A stretch of 41,338 nt of DNA from Paramacrobiotus metropolitanus (GCF_019649055.1 NW_026570564.1:1-41338); one strand, 5' to 3'; positions 10,961 to 20,978 are shown, numbered from the stretch's first letter. Made by a program: numbers and translations. The notes: generated by a model from the letters alone, not told the origin.

Positions 10961-11056
10961 TTCCATGAAAATCCGTGGACTTCCATGAAAATTTGTGGCT
11001 TCCACGAAATTTCGTGGAAACTTCCATGCCACGACCTCCACGAAATAATTTCGTGG
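10961..11056. repeat. Cluster of TTCCAYGAA motifs and two palindromes
   Basis: TTCCATGAA lies at 10961 and 10981 and TTCCACGAA at 11000. The last is part of a perfect 20-bp palindrome (11000-11019). CCACGAAAT-A-ATTTCGTGG (11038-11056) is a second palindrome with a 1-bp spacer. TTCNNNGAA is the STAT-type binding consensus; repeated GAA/TTC also resembles heat-shock elements. The tandem arrangement of about 20-bp units may equally be a satellite-like duplication. Confidence 0.6.
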
Positions 11057-11111
11057 GAGTTAGCTTATTTTTCATATTTTCGCATTATAAACATATGCAT
11101 TATAATCAATA

Positions 11112-11372
11112 ATGAGTGTATATACCGTTTTTACACAAAGCCCGATGAATGGATCCCCAAAGGACACCACATCCAAAAGAATACGCGGATGGAACACCCC
11201 GGACCATGCAACAGAACCCGTGAAATATACTCGGAAAAGAATCCAAAATATGTGTAAAGAGATCTTTACATCTGATACTGCCAGAGCCCATGAAAGGACA
11301 CTACTGACTTTACCAAATGCGAACTCAAATAGCAATATTGTAAAAGAAGGGGCACTAAGTAAAAAGCTTTAA
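11112..11372 (+). CDS. Small hydrophilic ORF, unknown
   Basis: ATG at 11112 opens 86 codons with a balanced, hydrophilic, Thr/Lys/Asn-rich composition (MSVYTVFTQSPMNGSPKDTT at the start, ALSKKL at the end). No signal peptide, membrane segment or motif. It overlaps a 184-codon frame in another register (10703-11257), which contains the palindromic repeats and is less protein-like. It sits about 60 bp downstream of the TTCCAYGAA cluster. A real small gene is possible but unproven. Confidence 0.3.
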   Translation: MSVYTVFTQSPMNGSPKDTTSKRIRGWNTPDHATEPVKYTRKRIQNMCKEIFTSDTARAHERTLLTLPNANSNSNIVKEGALSKKL

Positions 11373-12309
11373 AATTTTTAAACTTTGAGATTTTAAAAAT
11401 GAACACCAGCGATTTGCTTGATTTCAGCCGCTTCAAAGTGTGCCTGATAGGAGCGAGTGTCGGCGGTTGCGCTTGTTGGTTGGCATATTGAATGGATACC
11501 GATACCGAATGGCATACTGAAGATTTGAAGACTTGTATGCCAAATTGATTTGTTTTACGGTTCAGTTAAATGGCAAATGTTCATCTTTCTTCGTGACCAG
11601 AAACTATTAAAAACAGTATTCAAAAAATTTCTAACTATTCAAAAAATTACACCTTCAGGCTGACGTAATTTGCTCCACGCCCTGAGTTTAGTTGCAGAAT
11701 ATGATACAGTGGTGCGACAAAAGGCTTTCAGCAATTTCAACAGTGTGGTACAGCGAACGCTATAAAAGAAGTTCACCTTGATGCATTGGACTCAGCTTGC
11801 TGACATCGACGACGAGTACAAACGGCACGGAGCAGTTCAGGCTCCTAGGGCAGTAAGCAGATGCTAGCTTCAGAATTGGTTATTTAATTTAGGTTCCTTA
11901 CGGGCTGCTAATTTAGCGTTTCCTTCGGAGTGCTATAAACAGCCAACCCCTTTGCCAAATAGTACAACAATTTATAGACGCTGTGCTGCACAATTCAGTG
12001 TTTCGCTTGGTACGAAGGACTGCTTATACGGATTTCTACGCATGCTGGGTGGACTGGTAGCAATGGTCCAGCGACTTTTCAGGGCATGATATACAGTATT
12101 TTATGCAGTTTAAAGACGGGCAACGGCCTTTGGTTATATTACCTCTTCGAGCATGCCTCTGCATAGTATCTTCAGCGTACTGGTATGGCATGAGAACTCC
12201 TAGAAACAAGCTTCCCCAAGGTCTGGTTTCCGAATATCTAAACATCTCGGCAAGCATATGGGACAAATAATACCTAGACAAAATGTACAAGATCTCCTCG
12301 CTTTGACGG
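11373..12309. other. No supportable gene
   Basis: AT-rich. A minus-strand frame of 84 codons (12036-12290) has no motif. Confidence 0.4.
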
Positions 12310-12442
12310 TTTGACCTAACGGCCGTAATAAATTCAAGAAGTTTTCAAAACATTCTTTAGGGTTAAACGACTCCAGCTACGGGTATGTCGTCAATTTTAG
12401 CACTTGGCAAAGCATTTCGAACGAATTTTCTACAAGATATAA
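12310..12442 (+). repeat. Segment duplicated at 29132-29273
   Basis: Starting TTTGACCTAACGGCC and ending TCTACAAGATATAA, this 133-bp block covers the 5' flank and first about 20 codons of the H1-like pseudogene. It recurs with small indels 16.8 kb to the right in the same orientation. Confidence 0.85.
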
Positions 12443-12864
12443 TTGAACAGATTTTTGATCGCGATGCTACGAGTTTTTACACGCGAAGGATGCGACTTCA
12501 TGAGGCTTCTCAGTTCGCAGTTCTAACCGTAATTCGTCATCACACCGAAGCTGGATTTTACGTGGATGTTAATTATTTGAAGGAGACTCTGTTCACCGCA
12601 CCTCATGAGTTTATAATTCTGAATATCGACAAATATATCGAAACCGCTATCAAATCTGGATTTCTACGCGAAAGAGTTAAAGAAGGACGTTGTCTCCTGG
12701 AAGTTTCATCTTAGATTCAGCGAGATCGAAAAGAGGGAATTACCACGCGTCTACAACTGCAATATGCCGTACAGACTGTTCTGGAAGAAGGAGGATACGC
12801 AATGACAAAATTGGAAATTCAGCGCGTCATCCGACCTACATACACTGGGTGCCTGCATAACTGA
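12385..12864 (+). pseudogene. Divergent paralogue of the tandem H1/H15-like gene, stop-interrupted
   Basis: The frame starts at ATG 12385 and runs 109 codons to TAG at 12712. It then continues in the same frame for another 49 codons to TGA at 12862. Before the TAG, GFYVDVNYLKETLF..EFI..N and AIKSGFLRERVKEGRCLLEV match GFYVDMASVKQFI..DFTADR and AINAGILLKKMSRDGRFVLEV of the gene at 39802. After the TAG, GGYAMTKLEIQ matches the second winged helix (GRYAMSRAEIQ). Homology on both sides of the TAG shows that the stop interrupts an older, longer protein. Divergence is high, so the duplication is old. Readthrough cannot be excluded, but a second stop follows soon. Confidence 0.7.
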
Positions 12865-12893
12865 ATCACGTACTACCACAAGGAAAAAGATTT

Positions 12894-13080
12894 GGCTATG
12901 GCTATTTTGCCGCAGTATAACAATAGGGTCTAAATAGCCCTTAGGCTATTTTGCCGCACACTGCGCCGGAATAGCCAGTTGGCTATTTTGCCGCACTCTG
13001 GTGGGGGAAATAGCTTGTTGGCTATTTTACCGCACACTGCGTTAAAACAGCTCGTTAGCTATTTTGCCGCACTATGGACG
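12894..13080. repeat. Tandem array of four ~37-bp hairpin units
   Basis: Each unit holds an inverted pair around a 4-base loop followed by TTTGCCGCAC: 12933-12950, 12970-12987, 13009-13026 and 13046-13063 (spacings 37, 39, 37). The arms are AATAGCC/GGCTATT in units 1 and 2, AATAGCT/GGCTATT in unit 3 and AACAGCT/AGCTATT in unit 4. The pair closing the loop changes C-G, then T-G, then T-A. A half unit precedes the array at 12900. The array follows the H1-like pseudogene directly. Role unknown. Confidence 0.85.
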
Positions 13081-13240
13081 GGAATAGGATAATTATAAGG
13101 TCGAATCCTGGTCGATGCTGCGTGCACGGGGAAACACGGGTATTAGCTGCGTGCACGGGCGTTGGCTGTGTGCATGCGGATACGAGCCCGTGGCACAAAA
13201 ATAGATCCATAGCACCGGGCGGCAGAATCCTGTTGAATGA

Positions 13241-13456
13241 CTTTACTCCTTCTTACCAAGGAGAATCATTCGCCGTGATAAAGAAGTGACATATGAAGAC
13301 GATGAAAAGTCAAAGGTGTGGACGATGGTACAGCGTTCGGTTCAAACTGACAAAGCGCATTTATTCGCAAAATTTGACCTTCTACCGGCTGCAGCATCAG
13401 AGCCAGGATTATTAACGGAAAACCGTAACGTGATGAAAAGCGTTATGGACCTCTAG
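13241..13456 (+). CDS. Candidate exon, unknown
   Basis: Open from after TGA 13238 to TAG 13454 (71 sense codons). It is basic at the start (PRRIIRRDKEVTYEDDEKSK) and then amphipathic (VWTMVQRSVQTDKAHLFAKF). The composition is convincingly protein-like, but there is no ATG near the start and no recognised family. It could be a terminal exon or relic. An overlapping frame (13074-13289) is also open. Confidence 0.25.
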   Translation, partial: LYSFLPRRIIRRDKEVTYEDDEKSKVWTMVQRSVQTDKAHLFAKFDLLPAAASEPGLLTENRNVMKSVMDL

Positions 13457-13967
13457 GCATCTAGCTGCGTTCGAGAATACTAAAAAACAAGGAAATGGAA
13501 TCAGAGTTATGCCCTCAAGGACTTCAAGTCCTTATTTGAAACTTTGCTAGTCATAAAAATGACAGAGAAAAATTCCTTAAGCGTTGCACTTGGCAACAAC
13601 AATATAATTCCGTCGTGATATTATACCTGGTATTAAGCATGGCGGACGTGACTCACAGGTTTTGCTAGCGCAGTTTCAGATAGACCATACCAAATAAACA
13701 ACTGCTGCCAATACTTTTAAGAACACTGTCAGCAGTTAGCTGTATGTAATTTTTGGCAGCAGCATGAACATACAAAATTTTCATGAATATCATGATCGAA
13801 ATAGATGCCAAATAAACTTGCAACTCACCTACGAACACCCTACAGCAACAGAATTTGAAGTATAAGTATCGCGAGAAAACATGGTCAACTTTTAGTGTTC
13901 AAACTTCAGAATTGTTTTGCCAACAAAAAGCTTGAGAAACCTTTCTCAACTTACTCACATACTTATA
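13457..13967. other. No supportable gene
   Basis: AT-rich with no open frame worth reporting. Confidence 0.5.
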
Positions 13968-14264
13968 ATGGACATGTATGAAACACTAGAATGTAGCAAC
14001 TGCGGGGGAATAGGTCACCATTGTACCATACGTTTCAGTCCTCTGATTTGCTATAACTGTCATGGATTCGGGCACAAAGCCCGTGATTTCGACATTAACT
14101 TTAGCCTGTTCTGTGAAAACTACCATCACTGTGACCGAAATTGCCCTATAGTCAGCCCAGAATGTAAGAACGAGTTACTATCAGCAGACCAATGCGATAA
14201 TGACGTATGGTGCCCAGATTGCGGTTTTCACGATCATCCAGAAAATTGTACATGTCAGTCTTAA
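13968..14264 (+). CDS. Cys/His-rich zinc-knuckle-like small protein
   Basis: From ATG 13968 (MDMYETLECSNC) 98 residues are encoded, with about 16 Cys and 10 His. Knuckle-like repeats in order: CSNCGGIGHHC, CYNCHGFGHKARDF, FCENYHHCDRNC and WCPDCGFHDHPENC. The second has the CX2CX4HX4C spacing of nucleic-acid-binding CCHC knuckles except that the final Cys is Phe; the fourth is CX2CX4HX3C. Such arrays occur in CNBP-like single-strand nucleic-acid-binding proteins and in Gag. No Gag capsid is seen upstream, so a cellular CCHC protein, or a relic of one, is as likely. The missing fourth ligand argues for decay or for non-canonical folding. Confidence 0.5.
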   Translation: MDMYETLECSNCGGIGHHCTIRFSPLICYNCHGFGHKARDFDINFSLFCENYHHCDRNCPIVSPECKNELLSADQCDNDVWCPDCGFHDHPENCTCQS

Positions 14265-15288
14265 CAGGGGCGAGTCCAATTATTAATAGTTATTGGTATA
14301 TTATTGAGGCATTTTATTATATTAAACACATCTATTACTTCTTCTATGTTTTCTTGTGTTATAATATTTCTATTATTTTTTATTAAAAACAGACAAAACG
14401 CACTAGAAAAAAGATCGCTAAAGCGACACTTATCGTCAAATACAAAAGCGCCAATAGTTTATAAATTTAATTTAAAAGATTCGCAAATGCGACAAAAATA
14501 AAAAAAGATAAACAGTGGGAGAGAAGAAATACCACGCCGCTTACAAGGCGATATTTTATTATTATATATAAAAGAGCGCAAGCAGAAAATAAACCGCATG
14601 GCGGCAAACATTAATTACTTAGTGTACATTTGTTGGTGATGGAATTACGCAACATTTTTTTTGGCTAGCTTGTTTTATTTTCTTTACAATAAGACTCCCG
14701 GTTTTACACAATAACCTTGGGCAATACTAACTTTCGTTATTTAATAGAGCTGCGGCTTACCGCACCGCTAATAGTTTCCTGTTACTTAAGGCATTATTTG
14801 ACTCATAAAAAATTTGCGGCTTACCACCTCGACTTTATTCATTATATTACGGTCGGTTATGAAAAAGATATTGTTTTAAACAATCACTTGTCCGCTCTAC
14901 ATATTTCTTAAAGTTGAGCCTCAGTCAGTTGTTTCAATTCAGTTTAAATCAATCTCTAATCCTTTATACTAAAATTGAATATACGAGGAAAAGCGTGCGT
15001 TTTTCCCAAAGGGTCGTTTGCTGAGCTGTTCTATCAGCTTTAAGCTATTGTTTTACATTTTCAAATTTCGCAGTAGTGGGGTTTAAAAGCGAACTACACA
15101 GACGTCGTAAGTCAAATTTGGAAGTCCATAAAATAGCTTCATTCGTGCCAGTAGTCCTTTCACCACGCTCTGATCGAGGGTTTGTTATAATCCTGTTTCT
15201 GGAACCTTGAAATGAGGAGCGAGTACCGTCGTTATGCATACCACATCTATTCTAATGTTTTCATTACCGGTATTCACTTTTAACTTAC
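14265..15288. other. AT-rich, no supportable gene
   Basis: Strongly AT-rich sequence after the Cys-rich ORF. A minus-strand frame (15045-15239, ending FENVKQ) may be a further exon of the minus-strand candidate at 15289 but has no in-frame splice that I can find. Confidence 0.35.
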
Positions 15289-15483
15289 GATGTTCAGACT
15301 AGTAAAGTCACGATTTCGTAAACAATATGCCCAAATATTTCCCTTAGTTAATGTCTGATGTGCTAAGTCCACCATAACTGCCGCATTGTCAAATGAACAA
15401 CGGAAATGCCATACTGTGCTGTAATGCCTACTGCCGGACACAGCCAATCCCGTTCGACCGGGGTGCGGGTGCAGTTCGTCCAT
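15289..15483 (-). CDS. Candidate first exon, unknown
   Basis: ATG at 15483 (MDELHPHPGRTG) opens 65 codons ending SLNI, immediately followed by a consensus donor GTAAGT at 15288-15283, phase 0. The peptide has mixed composition (HYSTVWHFRCSFDNAAVMVD) and no recognised domain. A consensus donor at the frame end supports an exon, but no in-frame continuation was found. Confidence 0.3.
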
Positions 15484-15550
15484 TTCTACTCTCCCCACTT
15501 TCCCAACAATGAAAGGCGTCCTAAATCATGAATATCATTTTCGTTCGTAG

Positions 15551-15721
15551 GAAGACCGATGGATGCTAGATCCAGTGTTTGTTATGCCCGTATCCGGAGT
15601 TCGACCAGCGGATCGTTCAGTCAACACAGATTTTCGTTGTTCGCAAGACCGGCAAACCCCTTTTAACGCAAAAAACCGATACGTCGTGGCCTCACAACGG
15701 CGACTGAGAGGGTCTGGCTGA
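15551..15721 (+). CDS. Candidate exon opposite strand, unknown
   Basis: After a pyrimidine-rich acceptor (TTTTCGTTCGTAG) an open frame begins EDRWMLDPVFVMPVSGVRPA and runs to TGA near 15719. A longer minus-strand frame (15535-15849) covers the same DNA, so strand is uncertain. Confidence 0.2.
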   Translation, partial: EDRWMLDPVFVMPVSGVRPADRSVNTDFRCSQDRQTPFNAKNRYVVASQRRLRGSG

Positions 15722-15849
15722 GTAAAATTTGCTTTTCGGCTTTTTTTGGCTGTCGCTGATATTCGTATAAACCTGCCTTTTTTAGCGTATTTAATTATTC
15801 GCCCATAAACGATTCTGACAGATAGCTCTGAATAGTTTTCTAAGCACAC

Positions 15850-16910
15850 ACTTACTTTCGCCCTCTGTTTATTGCATGCTCCTGGTTACCTGGCCCCTGC
15901 ACGGTATATGCTGCAGCCCTGTTGAGGTCTGAAATTTATCTAACAAAACCTGAAAAGTGATTATTCAGCGCATAGCCACTGCGCTGCGGCCATTTGTTTT
16001 TACGATTTTACTATACATGTAAATGATCAGCGGTTAATCTCCTTCAGATACTCGTGACGCAATTAATCCAGCTGAAACAGATTGTTCTTAAAAACCGATG
16101 ACAGCAGCTGATACAGATTGAGCTTAAAAATCGATGACAGCCAGATCTTCTGCCTGTAATTTATTCTAGCTGTCTTCTCAGCAAATGTGTAGTGCTAGTG
16201 CACGAGAGGATCCAGATCTTGTCTTCAAGAAATACCATCAGGGCAGAATTGCCCTTAGAACTGTTTTACAAGATGCACGGTTGCGAAAGCGTTAATAGAA
16301 GATAGCAAATACGAAAACTCGCAAAGTGTGTGCGCTCGCGAATACCCAATTTTGAACAAAAAGCCAACGACAGGCGAGAAAAGCTTGTGTCGATGTTTGC
16401 ATACATGCATTTACCTTTTTTGTTTGTTTCTTTGATAAAAATATGCATTCATAGTTTGTCTACAGTGAAACGTCCCACAGCGCAAAAAGACGTGCTAGGC
16501 GTAAAATTTTATCATAATATACTCGGCCATAACAAGACGGGTTTGTGACAGAATAATTGCTTTCATTGCATGCAATCGATTTCTGGGCCGTTCGAATATT
16601 CATTGATCGTAAAATCGTACTTTAAATGAAAAACATCGGTTTCGATACTCAATCCGCATCCATTATCGTTGCATTAGTGGCGGGTTATGTTGACACTGCG
16701 CACATCGCCGCCACTGATATCAGTAAAGCCGCAAATAATCTGATAATTTATATCCATGGAAATACCCTTCACCGCCATATCAGTTTCCACAGGAATCCAG
16801 TCGGGAAGTACTTGGAGAACAAAACAGATGTTCATTGATGCACTATAGCAAGTCAAAACAATGCATGGTGCGTCTATTAAACAATAGTGATTAATGGCAA
16901 CTTGCATTAT
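15850..16910. other. No supportable gene
   Basis: Only one segment stands out. At about 16674-16827 (-) a frame reads DWIPVETDMAVKGISMDINY and ends in a stop, after a possible acceptor. It may be a downstream remnant of the polymerase-bearing element, but I cannot align it to one. Confidence 0.3.
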
Positions 16911-17800
16911 GGGTGGAGTTGGCCGGATGCCATCCGCTTGAAAAAATCCAGAATGACCTCGTCCTGTTTTGGAGTATTATTACCAGCGGGTCGGCCAGAA
17001 GTTTCAGCTAACAGCGAGAAGAATAAATCGATGTACTCAGCAAAAAAAAACGCTCTTCGCTATCTGGTAATGCCATACTTCGTAAACGTCTTTCAGTTCG
17101 TAGCCGTTTGTAACGCGTCTTTTATTTTCTAAAGAGAACCAAGTAACGGTTGAATCATTTTGTTGGGGATCATCGTTGGTGCAGTCATGCAGATTCTTCG
17201 CTTCAGCGCAAGAGCTGCATGATGTAAAGATTAATTTTCGAAATGCGCCAGTATTATTAATTTTTATTAGTATCATCAGTGTGCGAGGCGGTGGTATTTT
17301 TCAATGCAATTTCTTTTATAATCACAAATGAGGCAGCGTTTGTTTCCGCGGATATGCAGATACACCCATCGGGTGCATTATCATCCTCCAGGCTTTACTT
17401 TGAAATTTGAAACCACTGCATCTACCCGTCATCTGAACATGGATTTCTTCAAGCCGAGAGGTTCATGAATCCCGAGATTTGCTATCCTATAAGCGAAGCT
17501 GATGTCGTTTTTTATTGATTGATAAACCCACATTTGCACTTGCATGCGATTGTAAGTTTGAGGTTTTCAGCACTTCTTCGCGTCTTAAAGTACGTTCATG
17601 GAACTCCCCATTGTGGCATCTTGAGGCGGCTCGCGCGTAACAGAATTTAAAACACTTCGGATTTCCATGGTGAATGCAACCGTGGTAATCGTATACATTC
17701 GAGTTCCAAAGTGATAACCATCGATGAATATTCAACACATTTTAGACTCTCAGCTTTGTCCAGTGTTTTGGTTCTGGCAGACGAACCTCAGCAATGTGTT
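16911..17800 (-). pseudogene. Polinton/Maverick-type protein-primed DNA polymerase B relic
   Basis: Protein-primed family B polymerases replicate Polinton/Maverick DNA transposons. Conserved blocks appear in the right order on the minus strand, split among frames. First come HIAEVRLPEPKHW and IDGYHFGT, then VYDYHGCIHHGNPKCF (17696-17649; family pattern VYEFHGC.WHGCPKC) with ERTLRREEVLK. Next is HEPLGLKK..RVDAVVSNF. Then a Cys/His patch (SCSSCAEAKNLHDC), TWFSLENKRRVTNGYE and LKDVYEVWHY (17099-17067; family pattern GY....IYEVWHF). After a frameshift in a run of T/A follows AEYIDLFFSLLAETSGRP (from 17041). Stops and at least four frame changes make it non-functional. I see no integrase, ATPase, protease or capsid of the same element with confidence. 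Confidence 0.72.
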
Positions 17801-18032
17801 CGCTGTATGTGACGATATTAATGGGGTAGGTCTAGTGGTAACACTGAAATCATTTTCCTTAATTTGTTTGGCCCACCAAAAGAAGTGGCATTCACCAGGT
17901 AGTGTCCATCCGGACCGAAAGATAAACAGACTATTAGTGATTTTGAATAAGAGCTTTCTCAGCATCACTACGCGGTTGCGGCATTAAAATATGCCGTATG
18001 TAAATTCATATGCAAAGGACATTCCCACCAGT

Positions 18033-18197
18033 TTTGCTTTACGAACGTACCGCACATTACCGCCATCACTCTCACCACTCGCGTTTGCGATAACGAGTCG
18101 GTCTGGTGGGGCAAGTGGAAAGAGAACGATGGCGTACTGGATATAATTCTGAAGGTCTTAGGCTACGCTGGATTTCTTACTGACCGCTTAAGTATGC
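18033..18197 (+). CDS. Candidate exon, unknown
   Basis: Following an acceptor-like ATTCCCACCAG, an open frame contains TTRVCDNESVWWGKWKENDG and VLDIILKVLGYAGFLTD. It reads like a folded protein segment but no family is recognised. Possible donor GTATGC near 18192. Downstream, 18211-18538 is open in two plus frames and one minus frame, so its coding sense cannot be decided. Confidence 0.2.
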
Positions 18198-18781
18198 ATC
18201 ATCGATCGATTTGATTGAACGCAACAGTATTTGCTCGATGGAAGAAACTAGTGTTGACCGTCGATATCACCGAGATGAAGTCCCGGCCGGGGACGTGCTG
18301 TGGGCGTTTGATATTGCAAGATTGCGCTGTCAACATGGAGAGGGAGAATGTCACTCCGGTAAAGCCTCGATGCTGCTCAGGGAAAAGCCGTTCTCCAAAT
18401 TCTGTCGTGAAGGTCGTACTAAAAGGTTCTCCTTCCATGGGGAAGCAAAACTCAACACCATCTCCACACTGCGCGACTACAGGGTCGGGCGATGACCCAA
18501 AACTGGTTCGTTGTACGTTTCGTAATCGAAAGATATGAAGGATATTTCCTTTGATAGATTTGGTATTGGAAAGGGCTAAAGGAAACGTTAGTGAGGGTCC
18601 TGCGCATAGTAACCGTAGCGGACCCGACAAAATATTTCTCCGTACACATGCTGCTGGCTTTTTTACCCTTGCAGCATGTAAAAAAACGCCCGCACAGCTG
18701 GCACACGAGCAACTGCTTGCAATAATTCAAGCCGTTATTTCTATTTTTTTTTACGAATTTTAGAACACTTTGCATTGTTAA

Positions 18782-18988
18782 AAATACGCAATCAGTCCCC
18801 GCACCCCGTCTGGCAAGTTGGTTGACATTCACTGGTGCAACGATAGCAAAGTCGGCTCTCACCCGTTCATCTGTGTCGCTCTTTGGACGGAAGAAGGCGG
18901 TTACATTCTTCGCAAAAAATATTTCAAGCAATGCAGACCAGTGCCAGTTGCTATTAAAGTGAAGCGTTTATCATTTAAGAATAGGTAA
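18782..18988 (+). CDS. Candidate exon, unknown
   Basis: Stop-to-stop frame of 68 codons with GKLVDIHWCNDSKVGSHPFI and ALWTEEGGYILRKKYFKQCR. Alternating hydrophobic and charged residues and a lysine-rich end suggest a real exon ending at TAA 18986. Possible acceptor at AATCAG 18801. A minus-strand frame of 159 codons overlaps (18452-18931) but is less protein-like. Confidence 0.25.
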   Translation, partial: KYAISPRTPSGKLVDIHWCNDSKVGSHPFICVALWTEEGGYILRKKYFKQCRPVPVAIKVKRLSFKNR

Positions 18989-19582
18989 TTGCACTTCATC
19001 CCAGCCGCCTTACGTGTGGCTACGCGAGCGGTAACCAGATTCCCATGATCTGCTGAAATGACCTAAATCTGAAATTCAGGAAAAGCGAACTCCTGTAAAA
19101 TTACAGGATCGTCTGGAACGGGTTAATTAATGTAAGTCGATGTAGCTCCTTCATATCCGGAATCCAACAAATTTTTTTGTTTCAAACTTTTTGCAGCCGG
19201 TCCGCTCAACTGTTTGCTAGCGGGGTGGTGTGGATTCGGATTTATGTATACTTCCATACAACTATGCCTGCTGCACTTTCTGGCATGTGCCTTCGCTGTC
19301 AGTCCTAAATTGATTTTCACGGAAACTTCAGATTAACACAATCCGAGACTTCAGCTGGGGTGCACGTAATGGTAGCACCCGCAGATCGCTTCCGAAGACA
19401 AAACAAACAATGCCGACACGCAACTTTGCGTACCTCAAGGTGACTTTCCAGAACATAACGATCGCGACCGTCCTAGTCGGTTTTTAGCAGAACGATGAAA
19501 TTCTCAAAATCTTTCTTTTGGCGGGCTAACATGCGCGAATGCCTGCATGGGGTTCGAATAACAAGACATCAGATCTGCGTGG

Positions 19583-20304
19583 GTGTTGGCCCTGGTGACA
19601 CCTCGTAATATCTTTCGAGGATACCAAAGGAAAAAGTTTAGGAAGTGCCTGGTAAGAAGACTCCTGACTAACTTTCCGGCCAGCTCGCTCGGGAACACGG
19701 GAAACCGCTTCCCGGCGCGGGGCGGAGCTATCATCAAGTTATACTTAAATCTTCAGAACGAAGATTTGGAATGTATGGTGGCATTTCATAGTGAAAAGTA
19801 TCTACGGGGAGAACTGAAACCGAGCGGATCGGACGGAGTCGTCATTGTGCGATCCATATTTCAGCGAGCTGCGGCAAAATTCTCTGCAACGTATCAGATC
19901 CCTAACAAAAACATTTATACCAGATTCCGGTGCTGTTTTGATTTGGGCTACGTAAAAGATTTGCGTCAAGTGTTCCTTAGGGGAGTGGCAAAAGCGTTTC
20001 CAGAATTCGAGCATATCATGTGGCCTGATGGAACACTTACCGACCGCAAAAATGGGGCAATTTAACCGATCATTTGCCGAAGAAGATCATAATTGCTCGG
20101 CTGCCAGAGGAGTGCATGGATCTAATGGAACAGCTATACGATCACGCTAGGCCGGATCGGGTTCAAAAGCAGTCCTCGCAACTACACTCCTCAGCTTCTT
20201 GGGTAATTCGTCACTCCGCAGAAAGAATCCATTTAAAGGAAGGTAGATTGATCCATGAGAAGAGGTTAATAATCCATAATGCGTATGTCAAATATCCTGG
20301 TTAA
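19583..20304 (+). CDS. Frame-shifted ORF pair, unknown family
   Basis: A frame without an early ATG is open from 19583 to 20065. Its convincing part starts near KLYLNLQNEDLECMVAFHSE and includes AKFSATYQIPNKNIYTRFRC and FPEFEHIMWPDGTLTDRKNG. From about 20060 the sense appears to continue one frame over as LTDHLPKKIIIARLPEECMD through LIHEKRLIIHNAYVKYPG to TAA at 20304. No GT-AG intron explains the shift, so a 1-base indel or decay is likely. Globular, basic, no recognised domain, no visible partner. Confidence 0.35.
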
Positions 20305-20434
20305 ATGCGCGAAACGGCTCGTCCGGTGTCGCGAACGACAACCAGAACTATTTTACCTGTTTAACGCATGGTACGTTGTCCGCGCTGCCCGTTCCGTTCA
20401 AGGGCGCCGGTTATAACATAAGCTGTACCGACGA

Positions 20435-20978
20435 CTAGGGGAAGACGCAGTGGTGGTATCCGAGCTGCGGTATGGAACAACGGCCATTTCCGGACCGCAA
20501 TCTGAAATCGCTCATCCACAGGCGAACAGGTAACTGGAGGTGCAGTTTCCGCATGTTGTCCAACGTTGGGGCTTGATACTTTCTGAGAATGACAACGGGA
20601 AACACAGCATGTGCGCATGCACGCAAAAAACCTTTAAAAAACCCAGTACAAATACCAACATATAGTAACCCGATAGCAACTGCTGAAAGTACAATTACGA
20701 AACATAGAGTTTTAATTTTCTCAAATAACTCGAATTTGAAATTAAGTTCGTTCTCTTGAGTTACCATTCAGATCGTACAAAATCGGATAAGAGTGATCAA
20801 TGGGTACATTATAAAAAGTGCGAATGTTAAATTTTTCAGTTGGCAAAAAAATTGGTACAGGCGCACAACTACTGTTTCCAAAACGATGTGAAATTCCGTT
20901 GTAATTAACTATTCCTGACGGCCAGAAAGAAGGGGAAGAATTATTCCAAGTTAATCCATCTTTATCACTAGTTTTTTT
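20435..20978 (-). pseudogene. Membrane-anchored remnant, possibly retroelement env-like
   Basis: On the minus strand a 78-codon frame (20978-20742) reads as an ectodomain-like segment with NNSS and NSS glycosylation sequons and GNSSCAPVPIFLPTEK. Overlapping it one frame over, ATG 20767 starts MVTQENELNFKFELFEKIKT followed by a strongly hydrophobic stretch of about 25 residues, consistent with a transmembrane helix, then a basic tail. Together they look like the C-terminal part of a type I membrane protein split by a frameshift. The ectodomain frame begins just after a run of nine A, another likely slip point. Its position downstream of integrase fragments on the same strand suits an env-like gene, but no family motif proves it. 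Confidence 0.35.

Noticed and set aside
10703-11257. 184-codon plus-strand ORF
   Set aside because: It runs through the palindromic TTCCAYGAA repeats, and its peptide simply translates them; composition is not protein-like.
13090-13125. tRNA-like B box (GGTCGAATCC) near 13110
   Set aside because: One base short of the GGTTCGANTCC consensus, no A box or cloverleaf upstream.
18199-18931. Two long minus-strand frames (143 and 159 codons)
   Set aside because: The same DNA is open in two plus frames; the minus peptides lack motifs and have implausible Cys/Arg clusters, so strand cannot be settled.
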